DNA from: Alphaproteobacteria bacterium
GTDB taxonomy: Bacteria > Pseudomonadota > Alphaproteobacteria > UBA828
Length of the DNA stretch: 45,128 nt
NCBI GenBank assembly: GCA_011523425.1
Contig: WTGU01000002.1
Span: 1 to 45,128 of the forward strand
Direction: 5' to 3'
Shown here: positions 15,680 through 24,532 of the stretch, in pieces
Layout of the letters: every line of letters begins with the position of its first letter
How positions within the stretch are numbered: the stretch's first letter is position 1
Translations under genes and position numbers: made by a program
Notes under the pieces: model-generated
The model's database searches: none
Told to the model about the DNA's origin: nothing
What the model saw: the letters and a program-made list of their open reading frames with translations, nothing else

Positions 15680-16708
15680 ATGACCTTCCCTTTGTTGCCG
15701 ACGACCGTTGTCGGCAGCTACCCCCAGCCAGGCTGGCTGATCGATCGCGACAAGCTGATGAGCAAGCTCCCGCCCCGCGTGCGGCTGCACGAGCTGTGGA
15801 AGCCCGACCGGGACGACCTGGAACAGGCACAGGACGACGCAACGTTGATCGCGATCCGCGATCAGGAGCGAGCGGGCATCGACATCATCTCCGACGGCGA
15901 AATGCGGCGTGAGAGCTATTCCAACCGCGTTTCCAACGCGCTGGGCGGCATCGACATCGACAACCCCGGAACCGCAATCGAGCGAACCGGGGCGAAGAAC
16001 GTGGTGCCGCGCGTGGTCGGCGAGATTTCGTGGAATGGGCCCATCGAGGCCGACGACGTGCGCTTCCTGCGCGCGAACACGGAGCGCAGGATCAAGATCA
16101 CCCTCCCCGGCCCCTTCACCATGACGCAGCAGGCGCAGGACGATCACTATGGCGATGACGCCGCACTCGCCATGGACTACGCGGCTGCTATCAGCCACGA
16201 GGTGAAGGCGCTGTTCGCCGCGGGCGCAGACTACGTGCAGCTCGACGAGCCCTACATGCAGGCGCGACCGGAGAAGGCGAAGACGTTCGCGACCCGCGCG
16301 ATCAACCGTGCGCTGGAGGGTGCGCCGGGTCCGACGATCATCCACATGTGCTTCGGCTACGCGCACTTCGTCAGCGACAAGCCGAGCGGCTATTCGTTCC
16401 TGCCGGAGCTCGACGAGACGACGGCCGATCAGATTTCGGTCGAGGCGGCGCAGCCCGATCTCGATCTTTCGATGCTGAAGACGCTCCCCTCCAAGACCAT
16501 CGTGCTCGGCGTCATCGACAACGGCGATCCGGCCGTCGAGAGCCCGGAGCTCGTGGCCGGGCGCATCCGCTCCGCGCTCGAGGTCGTACCTGCGGAGCGT
16601 CTCGTCATCGCGCCGGACTGCGGCATGAAGTATCTCGACCGCGACGTTGCCTTCGGCAAGCTGCAGGCAATGGTGAGAGGCGTCGAGCTCGTGAGAGGCG
16701 AGCTCTGA
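15680..16708 (+). CDS. Cobalamin-independent methionine synthase C-terminal-type methyltransferase
   Basis: 342 aa, matching the standalone MetE C-terminal (Meth_synt_2) form rather than the 750-aa full MetE. The zinc/thiol-binding ligands are present: H222 and C224 (IHMCFG), E255 (SVEAAQPD) and C314 (APDCGMKYL). VGSYPQP near the start and QLDEPYM at 187 are family blocks. Such proteins transfer a methyl group to homocysteine or a related thiol; without the N-terminal folate domain the donor may not be polyglutamyl-methylfolate. Strong ribosome site (GGGAGA) before ATG 15680. Tail-to-tail with the ABC transporter operon, with a short GAGGC/GCCTC hairpin spanning the 4-bp gap. Role in the catabolic block unknown. 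Confidence 0.85.
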   Translation: MTFPLLPTTVVGSYPQPGWLIDRDKLMSKLPPRVRLHELWKPDRDDLEQAQDDATLIAIRDQERAGIDIISDGEMRRESYSNRVSNALGGIDIDNPGTAIERTGAKNVVPRVVGEISWNGPIEADDVRFLRANTERRIKITLPGPFTMTQQAQDDHYGDDAALAMDYAAAISHEVKALFAAGADYVQLDEPYMQARPEKAKTFATRAINRALEGAPGPTIIHMCFGYAHFVSDKPSGYSFLPELDETTADQISVEAAQPDLDLSMLKTLPSKTIVLGVIDNGDPAVESPELVAGRIRSALEVVPAERLVIAPDCGMKYLDRDVAFGKLQAMVRGVELVRGEL

Positions 16709-16712
16709 GGCG

Positions 16713-17693
16713 CTACTTGCCTCGCATTTTCTGAAGGTAGGAGTCGAAGCCGATCGCGATGATTAGGAACACGCCGCCGACGGCGTTCTGGGTGTAGTGC
16801 GGCAAATTCATGATGATCATGGCGTTCTTCAAGACGCCGAGGATCAGGACGCCGAGTATCACAGCGCCGATCGAGCCGATCCCACCGAAGAAGCTCACGC
16901 CGCCGATCACCACGGCGGTGATCACGTCGTAGAGATAGGACACGTTGAAGACGGCCGAGAGGCCGCCCACCGACGACACGTTGACGACACCTGCGATGCC
17001 TGCGCAGAGCCCGCAGATGCCGTAGGCGGCGACCTGCGTCATGCGTACGCGCACGCCGGAAACATGGGCCGCCCGCGCGTTGGCGCCGCTCGCGAACACC
17101 CGCCGTCCGTAGGCCGAGTACGCGAGGACGAGGTGGGCGATCAGCGCGATCGCGATGAACAGGTAGACCGAGAAGGGCACCCCGCCGAGGGCACCCTGTC
17201 CGATGAAGAGGAATGCCGTCGCCTCGCCCGGAATCTCCATCCACGTTTCCATGACGTAGAGGACGCCGAGGGCGCGGATGATGAGCGAGTTGGCAATGGT
17301 GCCGAGAAGCGGCGAGATCCCGCTGAAGACAACGATCGCCCCGTTGGCGAGCCCGATCGCGCCGCCCACCAGGGGTGCGACGATCAGCGCGAGCGGCGTG
17401 CTCGGCGCGTCACCCACCATGAAACGCGCCGCCACCGCGCCGCAGAACAGCATCGTGGCGGCGAAGGACAGGTCGAAGCCGCCGCTGATCATGACGAAGG
17501 AAAGCCCGATCGCCATGACGCCCACGATCACCGAGGACTGCAGGATCAGAATCCAGTTGTTCGCCGTGAAGAAGGTGGGGAAGGCGATACCGAGGGCGAT
17601 GCAGAGGACGACGAAGAGGACCAGAAGGACGTTCTTCTGCGCCCAGTCCTGAAGGGCGGACGGCTTCACGATCGCGGATGAGAGCATCGACAT
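16713..17693 (-). CDS. CUT2-type sugar ABC transporter permease (RbsC-like)
   Basis: 326 aa with about 9-10 hydrophobic segments. Contains FVMISGGFDLSFAATM, the family's GG-iDLSvG-like block, and the C-terminal VVIGGVSFFGGIGSI EAA-like cytoplasmic loop. It forms the membrane channel with the second permease (19176-20216). Its ATG lies 4 bp downstream of the ATPase stop, so translation is probably coupled. Last gene of the operon. Confidence 0.9.
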   Translation of the reverse strand: MSMLSSAIVKPSALQDWAQKNVLLVLFVVLCIALGIAFPTFFTANNWILILQSSVIVGVMAIGLSFVMISGGFDLSFAATMLFCGAVAARFMVGDAPSTPLALIVAPLVGGAIGLANGAIVVFSGISPLLGTIANSLIIRALGVLYVMETWMEIPGEATAFLFIGQGALGGVPFSVYLFIAIALIAHLVLAYSAYGRRVFASGANARAAHVSGVRVRMTQVAAYGICGLCAGIAGVVNVSSVGGLSAVFNVSYLYDVITAVVIGGVSFFGGIGSIGAVILGVLILGVLKNAMIIMNLPHYTQNAVGGVFLIIAIGFDSYLQKMRGK

Positions 17694-17697
17694 CCTG

Positions 17698-19179
17698 CTA
17701 GCCGAACGCCGCCGCCATGACGGTCTCCTCGGCCAGGTCGTCTGCGGCGAAGTCGGCGACGAGCTCGCCGTTCCGCATCACCAGCACGCGGTCCGAGAGC
17801 GCCATGATCTCCGGCAGGTAGCTCGAGATCACGAGGATCGCCTTGCCGTCCTGCGCCAACGAGCGGATCGTCCGGTGGATCGCTTCGATGGCGCCGACGT
17901 CGACGCCCTTCGTGGGCTCGTCGAAGATCAGGATCTCGGGATCGGTGGCGATCAGCCGGGCGATCAGCGACTTCTGCTGATTCCCGCCGCTGAGCGTCTG
18001 GGCCTTGGCTCTGATCCCGGGGACCGAGATGGCGAAGTCCGCAATGAGCGAACGCCCGGTTCGCATCTCTTGCCCCCGGCGCACCAAGCCCAACCAGCCA
18101 GTCAGGCGATCGAGCACGGAAATGGTCAGGTTGTGCAGGATGCCCAGCTGGAGGAAGAGTCCGTCCTCCTTGCGGTTCTCCGACAGGTAGGCGATGCCGC
18201 GGCGCACCGCCGCGCGCGGTGAGCCGATATTCGCCGGCTCGCCATTGATGCGGATGGTGCCGGCCTTCGGTTTCAGGACGCCACAGATCGACATGGCAAG
18301 CTCGCTGCGGCCGGAGCCCACTAGGCCGGCGAGGCCGACCACCTCGCCGCGCGAGAGCGCGAAGCTCACGTCCTTGACGCGGTTCTCGAAGGAGAGGTTC
18401 TCGACCTGAAGCACGCGGTCGCCAGCCACGGCGTGGCTGCTCGGCCGTTCGACGATGCCCACGTGGCGGCCCACCATGAGTTCCACCAGAGCCTCTTGCG
18501 AGAGCTCGCTGGTGGACCGGCATGCCACCACCTCGCCGTCGCGCAGGACCGTGATGTTGTCGGCAAGCTCCAGCGCTTCCTCCAGCGCGTGCGAGATGTA
18601 GATCACGCTCACCCCGGTCGCCGCCACGTCCCGGATCACCTGATGAAAGGCCTGTGCTTCGTGCATGCTGAGCGCGGCGGTCGGCTCGTCCATGATGATG
18701 ATCTTGGACTCGCCGTAGAGCGCCTTGGCGATCTCGGCCATCTGCATCTGCGCGCCGGAGAGCTGCGACGCCTTGACCGAGGGGTCCAGCTTGAAATCGA
18801 GACGGTTCAGAATCTCTCCTACGCGGGTATCGGTATCGCCCCGGTCGAGAATGAAGGTCTCGTGGCCGAGGGCGATGTTCGCCGAGACGGTCAGCTCGGG
18901 CACGAGATTGGATTCCTGGTACATCATGCTCACGCCGAGCGACTGGGCATGACGCGGGTTCGCCGGCTCCACCCGCTCGCCGTCGATCTCGATCTCTCCC
19001 GCGTCGCGCTGGTAGACGCCGGAAAGGGCCATGCAGAGCGTCGACTTGCCCGATCCGTTCTCGCCGACGAGCGCATGAATTTCGCCGGGCTGGAGTTCGA
19101 GGTCCGCCTCGCTCACCGCGCGAACGCCGGGGAATGTCTTGGTCAGGCCGCGGATGGCGAGCCGGGGAACATCCGTCAT
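17698..19179 (-). CDS. CUT2-type sugar ABC transporter ATP-binding protein (RbsA-like)
   Basis: 493 aa, two tandem nucleotide-binding domains as in RbsA/MglA. NBD1 has Walker A GENGSGKST (39-47), signature LSGAQMQMAEIA and Walker B IIIMDEPTAALS. NBD2 has the degenerate Walker A GLVGSGRS, signature LSGGNQQKSLIARL and Walker B ILIFDEPTKGVDVG. Start ATG 19179 overlaps the upstream permease stop by ATGA, which favours it over a longer reading from 19248. Energises import with the two permeases and the binding protein at 20354. Confidence 0.93.
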   Translation of the reverse strand: MTDVPRLAIRGLTKTFPGVRAVSEADLELQPGEIHALVGENGSGKSTLCMALSGVYQRDAGEIEIDGERVEPANPRHAQSLGVSMMYQESNLVPELTVSANIALGHETFILDRGDTDTRVGEILNRLDFKLDPSVKASQLSGAQMQMAEIAKALYGESKIIIMDEPTAALSMHEAQAFHQVIRDVAATGVSVIYISHALEEALELADNITVLRDGEVVACRSTSELSQEALVELMVGRHVGIVERPSSHAVAGDRVLQVENLSFENRVKDVSFALSRGEVVGLAGLVGSGRSELAMSICGVLKPKAGTIRINGEPANIGSPRAAVRRGIAYLSENRKEDGLFLQLGILHNLTISVLDRLTGWLGLVRRGQEMRTGRSLIADFAISVPGIRAKAQTLSGGNQQKSLIARLIATDPEILIFDEPTKGVDVGAIEAIHRTIRSLAQDGKAILVISSYLPEIMALSDRVLVMRNGELVADFAADDLAEETVMAAAFG

Positions 19180-20216
19180 GATCGGTCGCCCCTCACGGTG
19201 AGCTGGCGGATCCACGCCATCGCCTGGCCGATGTCCGCCATCTTCCACGTGCCGCTACCGCCGCGAAGCCTATAGGTCAGGCGGTCGCTGAAGAGCGCGA
19301 ACAGGAGGAAGAGCGCGACGACGATGTCCTGCACGTCGCGGTCGGTCGCCGTCATCACCATGCCGTTGTTGAGAATGGCGATGAGGCTGATCCCGAGAAT
19401 GGTCCCCCAGATGGTGCCGACACCGCCGGCGATGCTGGTCCCGCCCAGGATGACGGCGATCAATACCTGGAACTCGAGATATTGCCCGGTCTGGTAGGTG
19501 ACCGAGTCGAGGCGCGAGGCGAGCAGGACACCGGCAAGTGCCGCGCAGACCCCTGAAAAGGCGAAGACGCCGACCTCGAGCAGCTTGATGCGGATGCCGG
19601 CGCGGGTCGCGGCCTGGAAGTTGCCGCCGAAGGCATAGATGGCGGTGCCGATCCTGGTGTAGCGGAGGACGAAGAGAACCGCCGCAAACAGGATTGCGAG
19701 GAGAACCACCGAGAGCGGAACGACGCCACCCACATCCCCCCCGCCGATGAACTGGAATGCCGCATCGGTCGAAAAGACGGAGTTGGCCTCGCGCATCCAC
19801 TCGGTCGACGCGGCCCATTGCATCAGGCCGCGCAGGATGATCAGCGTGCCGAGCGTCGCGATGAAGGACGGCACGCCGATGATCGCCGTCAGCAGGCCGT
19901 TGATGGTGCCGATTAGCAATCCGAAGAGAAGGCAGATGGGGATCAGGTAGCCCCAGTGAATCTCCAGCGTCTTGTAGCCGATGATCATGATGAGGGCGCT
20001 GACCGCCATCACCGACCCGACGGAAATGTCGAGGCGCCCCAGGATCATCACCAGCGTTACGCCGATGCAGATGAGGCCGAACTCGGCGCCCTCGCGGCCG
20101 AGCGTGATGAGGTTGAAGCCGGTCGCGAAGAACGGTGAGGCGAAATGGAAGTAGAGGAAGACCCCCAGGAGGATGAGCAGGAGCTGATTGCGGATCCCGA
20201 AACGCAGTATCTGCAT
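19176..20216 (-). CDS. CUT2-type sugar ABC transporter permease (RbsC-like), first copy
   Basis: 346 aa, multiple membrane spans, with MILGRLDISVGSVMAVSALI near residue 60 and VLIAVILGGTSIAGGVGTIWG near 240, both diagnostic of BPD_transp_2 permeases. Stop codon overlaps the ATPase start (ATGA). It follows the binding-protein gene after 137 bp that contain a 12-bp hairpin. Two distinct permeases imply a heterodimeric channel, common for CUT2 systems. Substrate cannot be inferred from the sequence. Confidence 0.9.
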   Translation of the reverse strand: MQILRFGIRNQLLLILLGVFLYFHFASPFFATGFNLITLGREGAEFGLICIGVTLVMILGRLDISVGSVMAVSALIMIIGYKTLEIHWGYLIPICLLFGLLIGTINGLLTAIIGVPSFIATLGTLIILRGLMQWAASTEWMREANSVFSTDAAFQFIGGGDVGGVVPLSVVLLAILFAAVLFVLRYTRIGTAIYAFGGNFQAATRAGIRIKLLEVGVFAFSGVCAALAGVLLASRLDSVTYQTGQYLEFQVLIAVILGGTSIAGGVGTIWGTILGISLIAILNNGMVMTATDRDVQDIVVALFLLFALFSDRLTYRLRGGSGTWKMADIGQAMAWIRQLTVRGDRS

Positions 20217-20301
20217 GCGCTGGATCTACTCCGTCCTCAGTCGCTTTGGAGGCTGATCGCTATTCGCCACCCATACCAGAAGAAAGCGCCCCGAAACGCA
20301 A

Positions 20302-20331
20302 GCGGCAGCGGTGCGTCAACACCGCTGCCGC
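20302..20331 (-). terminator. Intercistronic stem-loop / attenuator between binding protein and permease
   Basis: Perfect 12-bp stem (GCGGCAGCGGTG at 20302-20313, CACCGCTGCCGC at 20320-20331) with a 6-nt loop, starting 22 nt after the binding-protein stop on the minus strand. The downstream sequence is only mildly T-rich. Such hairpins commonly stabilise the binding-protein mRNA and partly terminate transcription, raising binding protein over permeases. Confidence 0.65.
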
Positions 20332-20353
20332 CAAGGCGAATGTTCTCGAAGAG

Positions 20354-21379
20354 CTATTCGAGCGTGCCGCGAACGTAGCCAGTGGCCTCGCCGAAGGCGA
20401 GCTTCTGGATCCGCGCGTCGTTGATGTTCTCGGCGCTGATGACGTAGAGCGGCACGTTCCAGACGAGCGGCTTGTCGCCCGGCTGCCAGCCGCTGGTCAC
20501 GAGCATCGACAGCGCATCGACCGCGCGCTTGACCTGATCACGCGTGTCCCAGGCCACGCACTTCGTGTACCAGCCGTTGTTGATGCCGGTGAAGCACACG
20601 TCCGACGACGCCTCGGTCCATGTCTTGATCTTGCCGACGAGGCCCGCTTCTTCAAGGGCCTGGCCCATGCCGACGCACATGACGTCCCAGTTGCACCAGA
20701 TCCCGTTGAGATCGGGATGCTGCTGGATGAGCGTCTTTGTGACCTGCTTAGCCTTCTCGGCGTCCCAATAGGCCGGCTGTTCGGCGACGACCTCGAGCCC
20801 GCTCGAGTTCTCCTCGAACCAGTCCTTGATGCCCTTCATGTCGTTCACGGTCGAATCCGAGTTCGGGTCGCCGAGGATCAGCGCGACCTTGCCCGAACCG
20901 CCCAGATCGTCGTGCATCGTCTGCGCGAAGAGCTTGCCCATCTCGTAGAAGTTCGGCCCGACGTGGGCGGCGTTGGGGTAGCTGATCCCCATGTGGTAGG
21001 TCACCACCGGCCGGCCGGTCTTCTCGAAGTTGCGTGCCGCGTTGTTGTTCGCCGCGTAATCGATCGACAGCATGACCACGCCGGCGATATCACGCTGGGC
21101 AGCAAGCGCGTTGAGGTTTTGCGACTGATTCGCGACGTCCCACTTGGCGTCGGTCTCGACGACCTCCCAGCCAAGCTCGCGCGCGCGGGTCACCGCGTTG
21201 TCCCGGAACACCTTCTGGATGTTCATCGACTGGCGGTCAGGAAAGGCGAAACCCACCTTCTTGGCCGCGAAGTCCGAATAATCTGGCGCGAGCGGCTGGT
21301 AGTCGTCTCCAGCAAGAGCCGCGCTCCCCACAGCGACCAGTCCGATCACCGCGACTGCCGACGTGATCCCTCTCAACAT
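20354..21379 (-). CDS. CUT2-type sugar ABC transporter substrate-binding protein
   Basis: 341 aa from ATG 21379, preceded by GGGAGACGAGG. A Sec signal peptide (MLRGITSAVAVIGLVAVGSAALA) leads into a Periplasmic_4/ribose-binding-like fold (KVGFAFPDRQSMNIQKVF, YAANNNAARNFEKTGRPVV, LILGDPNSDSTVNDMKGIK, LNGIWCNWDVMCVGMGQAL). An upstream in-frame extension to 21466 is unlikely, since it would bury the signal peptide. It heads the transporter operon and is divergent from the GAF-LuxR regulator. Ligand unknown; the family binds sugars, polyols and related compounds. Confidence 0.9.
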   Translation of the reverse strand: MLRGITSAVAVIGLVAVGSAALAGDDYQPLAPDYSDFAAKKVGFAFPDRQSMNIQKVFRDNAVTRARELGWEVVETDAKWDVANQSQNLNALAAQRDIAGVVMLSIDYAANNNAARNFEKTGRPVVTYHMGISYPNAAHVGPNFYEMGKLFAQTMHDDLGGSGKVALILGDPNSDSTVNDMKGIKDWFEENSSGLEVVAEQPAYWDAEKAKQVTKTLIQQHPDLNGIWCNWDVMCVGMGQALEEAGLVGKIKTWTEASSDVCFTGINNGWYTKCVAWDTRDQVKRAVDALSMLVTSGWQPGDKPLVWNVPLYVISAENINDARIQKLAFGEATGYVRGTLE

Positions 21380-21537
21380 GCCTCGTCTCCCGATTGCGAC
21401 GCCCACCGTACCCGGCCTAAGGATTGTGCCGGTTGGCCGAGTGTCGCAAGCTAGCACCGCGCCCATGGCTCCGCATCGTGGATTCTACGGAGTGCCGAGG
21501 CTGCGGGCATCGTGACAACCCCCAACGGAGAGGCGTC

Positions 21538-22428
21538 GTGGCAAAGCGATCGAACGTCGAGCCGTTTTCCGGCCAGTCCAGATCGCGCGGCCAACCCGTC
21601 GACAGCAGCGCGTTTCATGCTCTCTTCGTGGCGGTGGCAGGCGCGTGCGCCCGCATTGACGAGCTCGACGAGCTGCTCCACGACGTGGTCAATGCGGCGG
21701 GGTCTGCGCTCGACGTCTCGCGCTGCATGATCGGCCTCTATCCGCCGGACGCAGGCAGCTACACGTTTCAGTACGTGTATCGGGGGCCCGATGCGCCGGA
21801 CACAGGGCAGCTCGTGATGATCGGCTACGACAGAAACCCCTCATTCCAGATGCTGGTGCGCGGCGACGTCTATCGTTGCGACGACACCGCGAACGATCCG
21901 CGCTTCGCGGCGCTCCGCCACTTCTATGCGGCCCACAGGATCGGTGCGACGCTGTTCACCGGGCTCCGGCGCAACGATGAATGGCTCGGGAGCCTGGGCG
22001 TGCATCAATGCGACCGGGCGCGGCCATGGAGCGATGCCGAGGTGGCGATCCTCAGCCTGATCGCCGACCAAGTGGCGCTCACCATCGACCTGATCCGGTA
22101 TCGGGAGCGCGTCGAGCACCAGGAGGAGAGCTCCGCTTACCAGACCCGCGAGCTGAAGCGACTGAAGGCGCTGAAGGACTCGATGCTGTCTCGGTCGTGG
22201 AGCGAGGCTGGCCACGGCGCAGTCGAGCGCGACGGCGCTGCGGTGTCGGACGCCGAGTTCCGGGTGTTGCGGCTGGTCTCGGAAGGCCGTACCAACGCCG
22301 AGATCGCGGGCGCCCTCAATCTGAGCCGGCGCACGGTGGAGAGTCACATCACCAGCATGCTGTCCAAGCTCGATCTGAGAAACCGGGTCGAACTGGCCCG
22401 CTTCGCGCTGCGTCAGGAGGTCGAATAA
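21538..22428 (+). CDS. GAF-domain LuxR-family transcriptional regulator
   Basis: 296 aa from GTG 21538, chosen for the GGAGAGG just upstream; an in-frame ATG lies at 21424 without a ribosome site. A GAF sensor domain spans about residues 20-175 (DELLHDVVNAAGSALDVSRC ... ILSLIADQVALTIDL). A short helical linker follows, then a LuxR/GerE helix-turn-helix (about 232-292) with VSDAEFRVLRLVSEGRTNAE and NLSRRTVESHITSMLSKL. It is divergent from the CUT2 operon across 158 bp and convergent with the dehydrogenase/hydantoinase operon, so it probably senses the transported compound and controls both. That role is inferred from position. Confidence 0.85.
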   Translation: MAKRSNVEPFSGQSRSRGQPVDSSAFHALFVAVAGACARIDELDELLHDVVNAAGSALDVSRCMIGLYPPDAGSYTFQYVYRGPDAPDTGQLVMIGYDRNPSFQMLVRGDVYRCDDTANDPRFAALRHFYAAHRIGATLFTGLRRNDEWLGSLGVHQCDRARPWSDAEVAILSLIADQVALTIDLIRYRERVEHQEESSAYQTRELKRLKALKDSMLSRSWSEAGHGAVERDGAAVSDAEFRVLRLVSEGRTNAEIAGALNLSRRTVESHITSMLSKLDLRNRVELARFALRQEVE

Positions 22429-22447
22429 GAGCCGGCAGGCGCGCCGC

Positions 22448-23563
22448 CTAGGGCCCGCCCGGGTGCAGCGATACGCAGATCGCCTCCTCTCCCTCGACCT
22501 CGCCTCCGAGCGTCAGGATCGCCTGCTCCGCATCGTCGAGCGCGAACCGGTGTGTCTTGAGGCGCCCGAGGTCGTACCTGTTCTCGGAAAGGATGCGGAG
22601 GGACTCCTCGTAGGCCTCCCGTCCCTGCGAATAGACCCCCTTCACGACCAGTTCCTTGTAGAGGATCTTGTCGGTGTCGATCTCGACCGTCGTGTCGCGC
22701 CCCTTGACCCCGCCGATGACGATGGTCGCACCGAGGCGTGCGACCTCGATGGCGTGCACGATGGGATGAGCCGCCGCGGGAACGACATCCACGATCACGT
22801 CGGCGCCTTCGCCATTGGTGAGTGCCATCACGCGGGCGACCGTGTCCTCCCGATCGACGACGATGGTGTGGTCGGCACCGAGCGCCTCCGCCAGCGCCAG
22901 CTTGTGGCGGTCCTTCGCAAGCCCGGTGACGATGATCGTGCCCGCACCCGCCTCGCGGCAGGCGATCACGGAGCCCAGCCCGCGCTGCCCGCAACCCAGG
23001 ATCAGGACCGTGTCACCCATCGCCGTCTCCGGCACGTGGACGGCCCAGCGCACGCCCGCAGCGAGCGCCTGGTACATTGTAGCCATCTCCAGGGGAATCC
23101 CGTCCGGGATAACGTGCATGATCGTGCGCGGGTGCAGGTGGATGTACTCGCCGTAGCCGCCCCAGAGCCCGTGACCGAAGGTCAGCGGCATGTAGCCGTA
23201 CGCCGGCAGTCCCTCCGACCGCACCGCCTTGCACAGGTGATAGGAGCCGGCGAGGCACAGGTGGCAGAGCCCGCAGCTCAGGTGCGGCTCGAGCGCCACG
23301 CGGTCGCCCTCCTTCACGCCCCAGGCCCTGGCGGCTTCTGCGCCCAGCTCCTCGATGATGCCGACCGGCTCGTGCCCCGGGATCAGTGGATACTGCACCA
23401 GGCCCTTGGCGGTGAAGGCGCCGCGATACTGCTCGACGTCGCTGCCGCACAGTCCGCATGCCTCGACGCGGAGGAGCGCGTTCTCCGGCCCCAACCTCGG
23501 AATCTCGACCTCGTCGGCCTCGATGCGCCGGTCGTCGACCTGGATCATCGCCTTCGACTTCAT
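22448..23563 (-). CDS. Zinc-dependent alcohol dehydrogenase (MDR family)
   Basis: 371 aa. Catalytic-zinc residues C39 (CGLCGSD) and H64-E65 (PGHEPVG) and the four structural-zinc cysteines C97, C100, C103 and C111 are all present. The NAD(P) fold shows ILGCGQRGLGSVIAC near 188-202. It oxidises a secondary alcohol or polyol; substrate unknown. The start overlaps the preceding dehydrogenase stop by 4 bp (ATGA). Last gene of the hydantoinase operon. Confidence 0.9.
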   Translation of the reverse strand: MKSKAMIQVDDRRIEADEVEIPRLGPENALLRVEACGLCGSDVEQYRGAFTAKGLVQYPLIPGHEPVGIIEELGAEAARAWGVKEGDRVALEPHLSCGLCHLCLAGSYHLCKAVRSEGLPAYGYMPLTFGHGLWGGYGEYIHLHPRTIMHVIPDGIPLEMATMYQALAAGVRWAVHVPETAMGDTVLILGCGQRGLGSVIACREAGAGTIIVTGLAKDRHKLALAEALGADHTIVVDREDTVARVMALTNGEGADVIVDVVPAAAHPIVHAIEVARLGATIVIGGVKGRDTTVEIDTDKILYKELVVKGVYSQGREAYEESLRILSENRYDLGRLKTHRFALDDAEQAILTLGGEVEGEEAICVSLHPGGP

Positions 23564-24522
23564 GCGCCCCCGCCGATCCGCAGCATGTTCTTGATGACGC
23601 TCGTGCGCCCGTCCCGCGCCTCGTCGAAGGCCTGTTGGCCCTCGTCGAGCGCGTAGGTCCGGATCAAGCCATCCGCCTTGAGGGCGCCGCCCTTCAGTAA
23701 CGCCGCAGCCTCGCGGAACGCGGCTGCCGTGTAGGCCATCACGCCGTGCAGGTGGATTTCGCGGCGGACGACATCGACGAAATCGATGCCGCCGACGGCC
23801 TCCTTGTAGCCCACGAGCACGATATGCCCGCCCGACTTGACAGCGCGTCCTGCCGCAGCGTGGGTCTCAACTGCGCCCACGCAGTCGAACACGTGATCGT
23901 AAGCCATGGGCTCGGTGGCATCGGCATCGACGGCACGTCCGCCGAAGCGCTCGCCGAGCGCAGCGCGCGCCGGCGCCGGCTCGACGACGTCGATCTGAGT
24001 CGCCCCCTTGTGCTGGAGCACCGCGCCGATCATGGAGCCAAGGCAACCGAAGCCGATGATCAGGAATCGATCTTCGGCGGCAAACGGAACCATGCTTACC
24101 GAATGGAGCGCACACGCGTACGGCTCGGTCATGGTCATCACATGGGCGGACGCGCCGCCGTCGAACGCGATCATGTTGTCCCGGGGCACATTGACGTGCT
24201 CGCGCATCGCGCCGTGGCGATGCAGGCCGATCAGCTGCATGTCCGGGCAAATGTTGTCGCGCCCGGCTTCGCATGCGGGGCATTGCCCGCACGAGGCGAT
24301 GGGGTTGACGACGACCGTCTGGCCGTCCGCCCGGCCCGTGAACTCGTGGCCAAGGACGAGCGGGGGGACGCGTCCGCGGCTCTTGCCCATGTAACCCAGG
24401 ACGTCCGACCCGCAGATCCCGACCAGCCCGACGTCGACCGTCACCTCGCCGGCCCGGCAGGGCTCGTCCCGGAGCTCCTGAATCTCGACCCGGCCGGGTT
24501 CGGTGAAAACAAGCGCGCGCAC
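23560..24522 (-). CDS. Zinc-dependent alcohol dehydrogenase (MDR family), short form
   Basis: 320 aa. Shows C37 (GICGSD), H59-E60 (LGHEFTG) and structural-zinc cysteines C78, C81, C84 and C92. The Rossmann motif LIIGFGCLGSMIGAVL is present. It is shorter than its neighbour and diverged from it, so the two are not a recent duplication. Starts 10 bp after the hydantoinase A stop. Two successive dehydrogenases in one operon suggest sequential oxidation, or use of two related alcohols. Confidence 0.88.
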   Translation of the reverse strand: MRALVFTEPGRVEIQELRDEPCRAGEVTVDVGLVGICGSDVLGYMGKSRGRVPPLVLGHEFTGRADGQTVVVNPIASCGQCPACEAGRDNICPDMQLIGLHRHGAMREHVNVPRDNMIAFDGGASAHVMTMTEPYACALHSVSMVPFAAEDRFLIIGFGCLGSMIGAVLQHKGATQIDVVEPAPARAALGERFGGRAVDADATEPMAYDHVFDCVGAVETHAAAGRAVKSGGHIVLVGYKEAVGGIDFVDVVRREIHLHGVMAYTAAAFREAAALLKGGALKADGLIRTYALDEGQQAFDEARDGRTSVIKNMLRIGGGA

Positions 24523-24532
24523 GCCGGTCCCT

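Noticed and set aside
23560-24522. Two dehydrogenases as a recent tandem duplication
   Set aside because: Lengths and sequences differ throughout outside the zinc motifs, so they are distinct members of the family.
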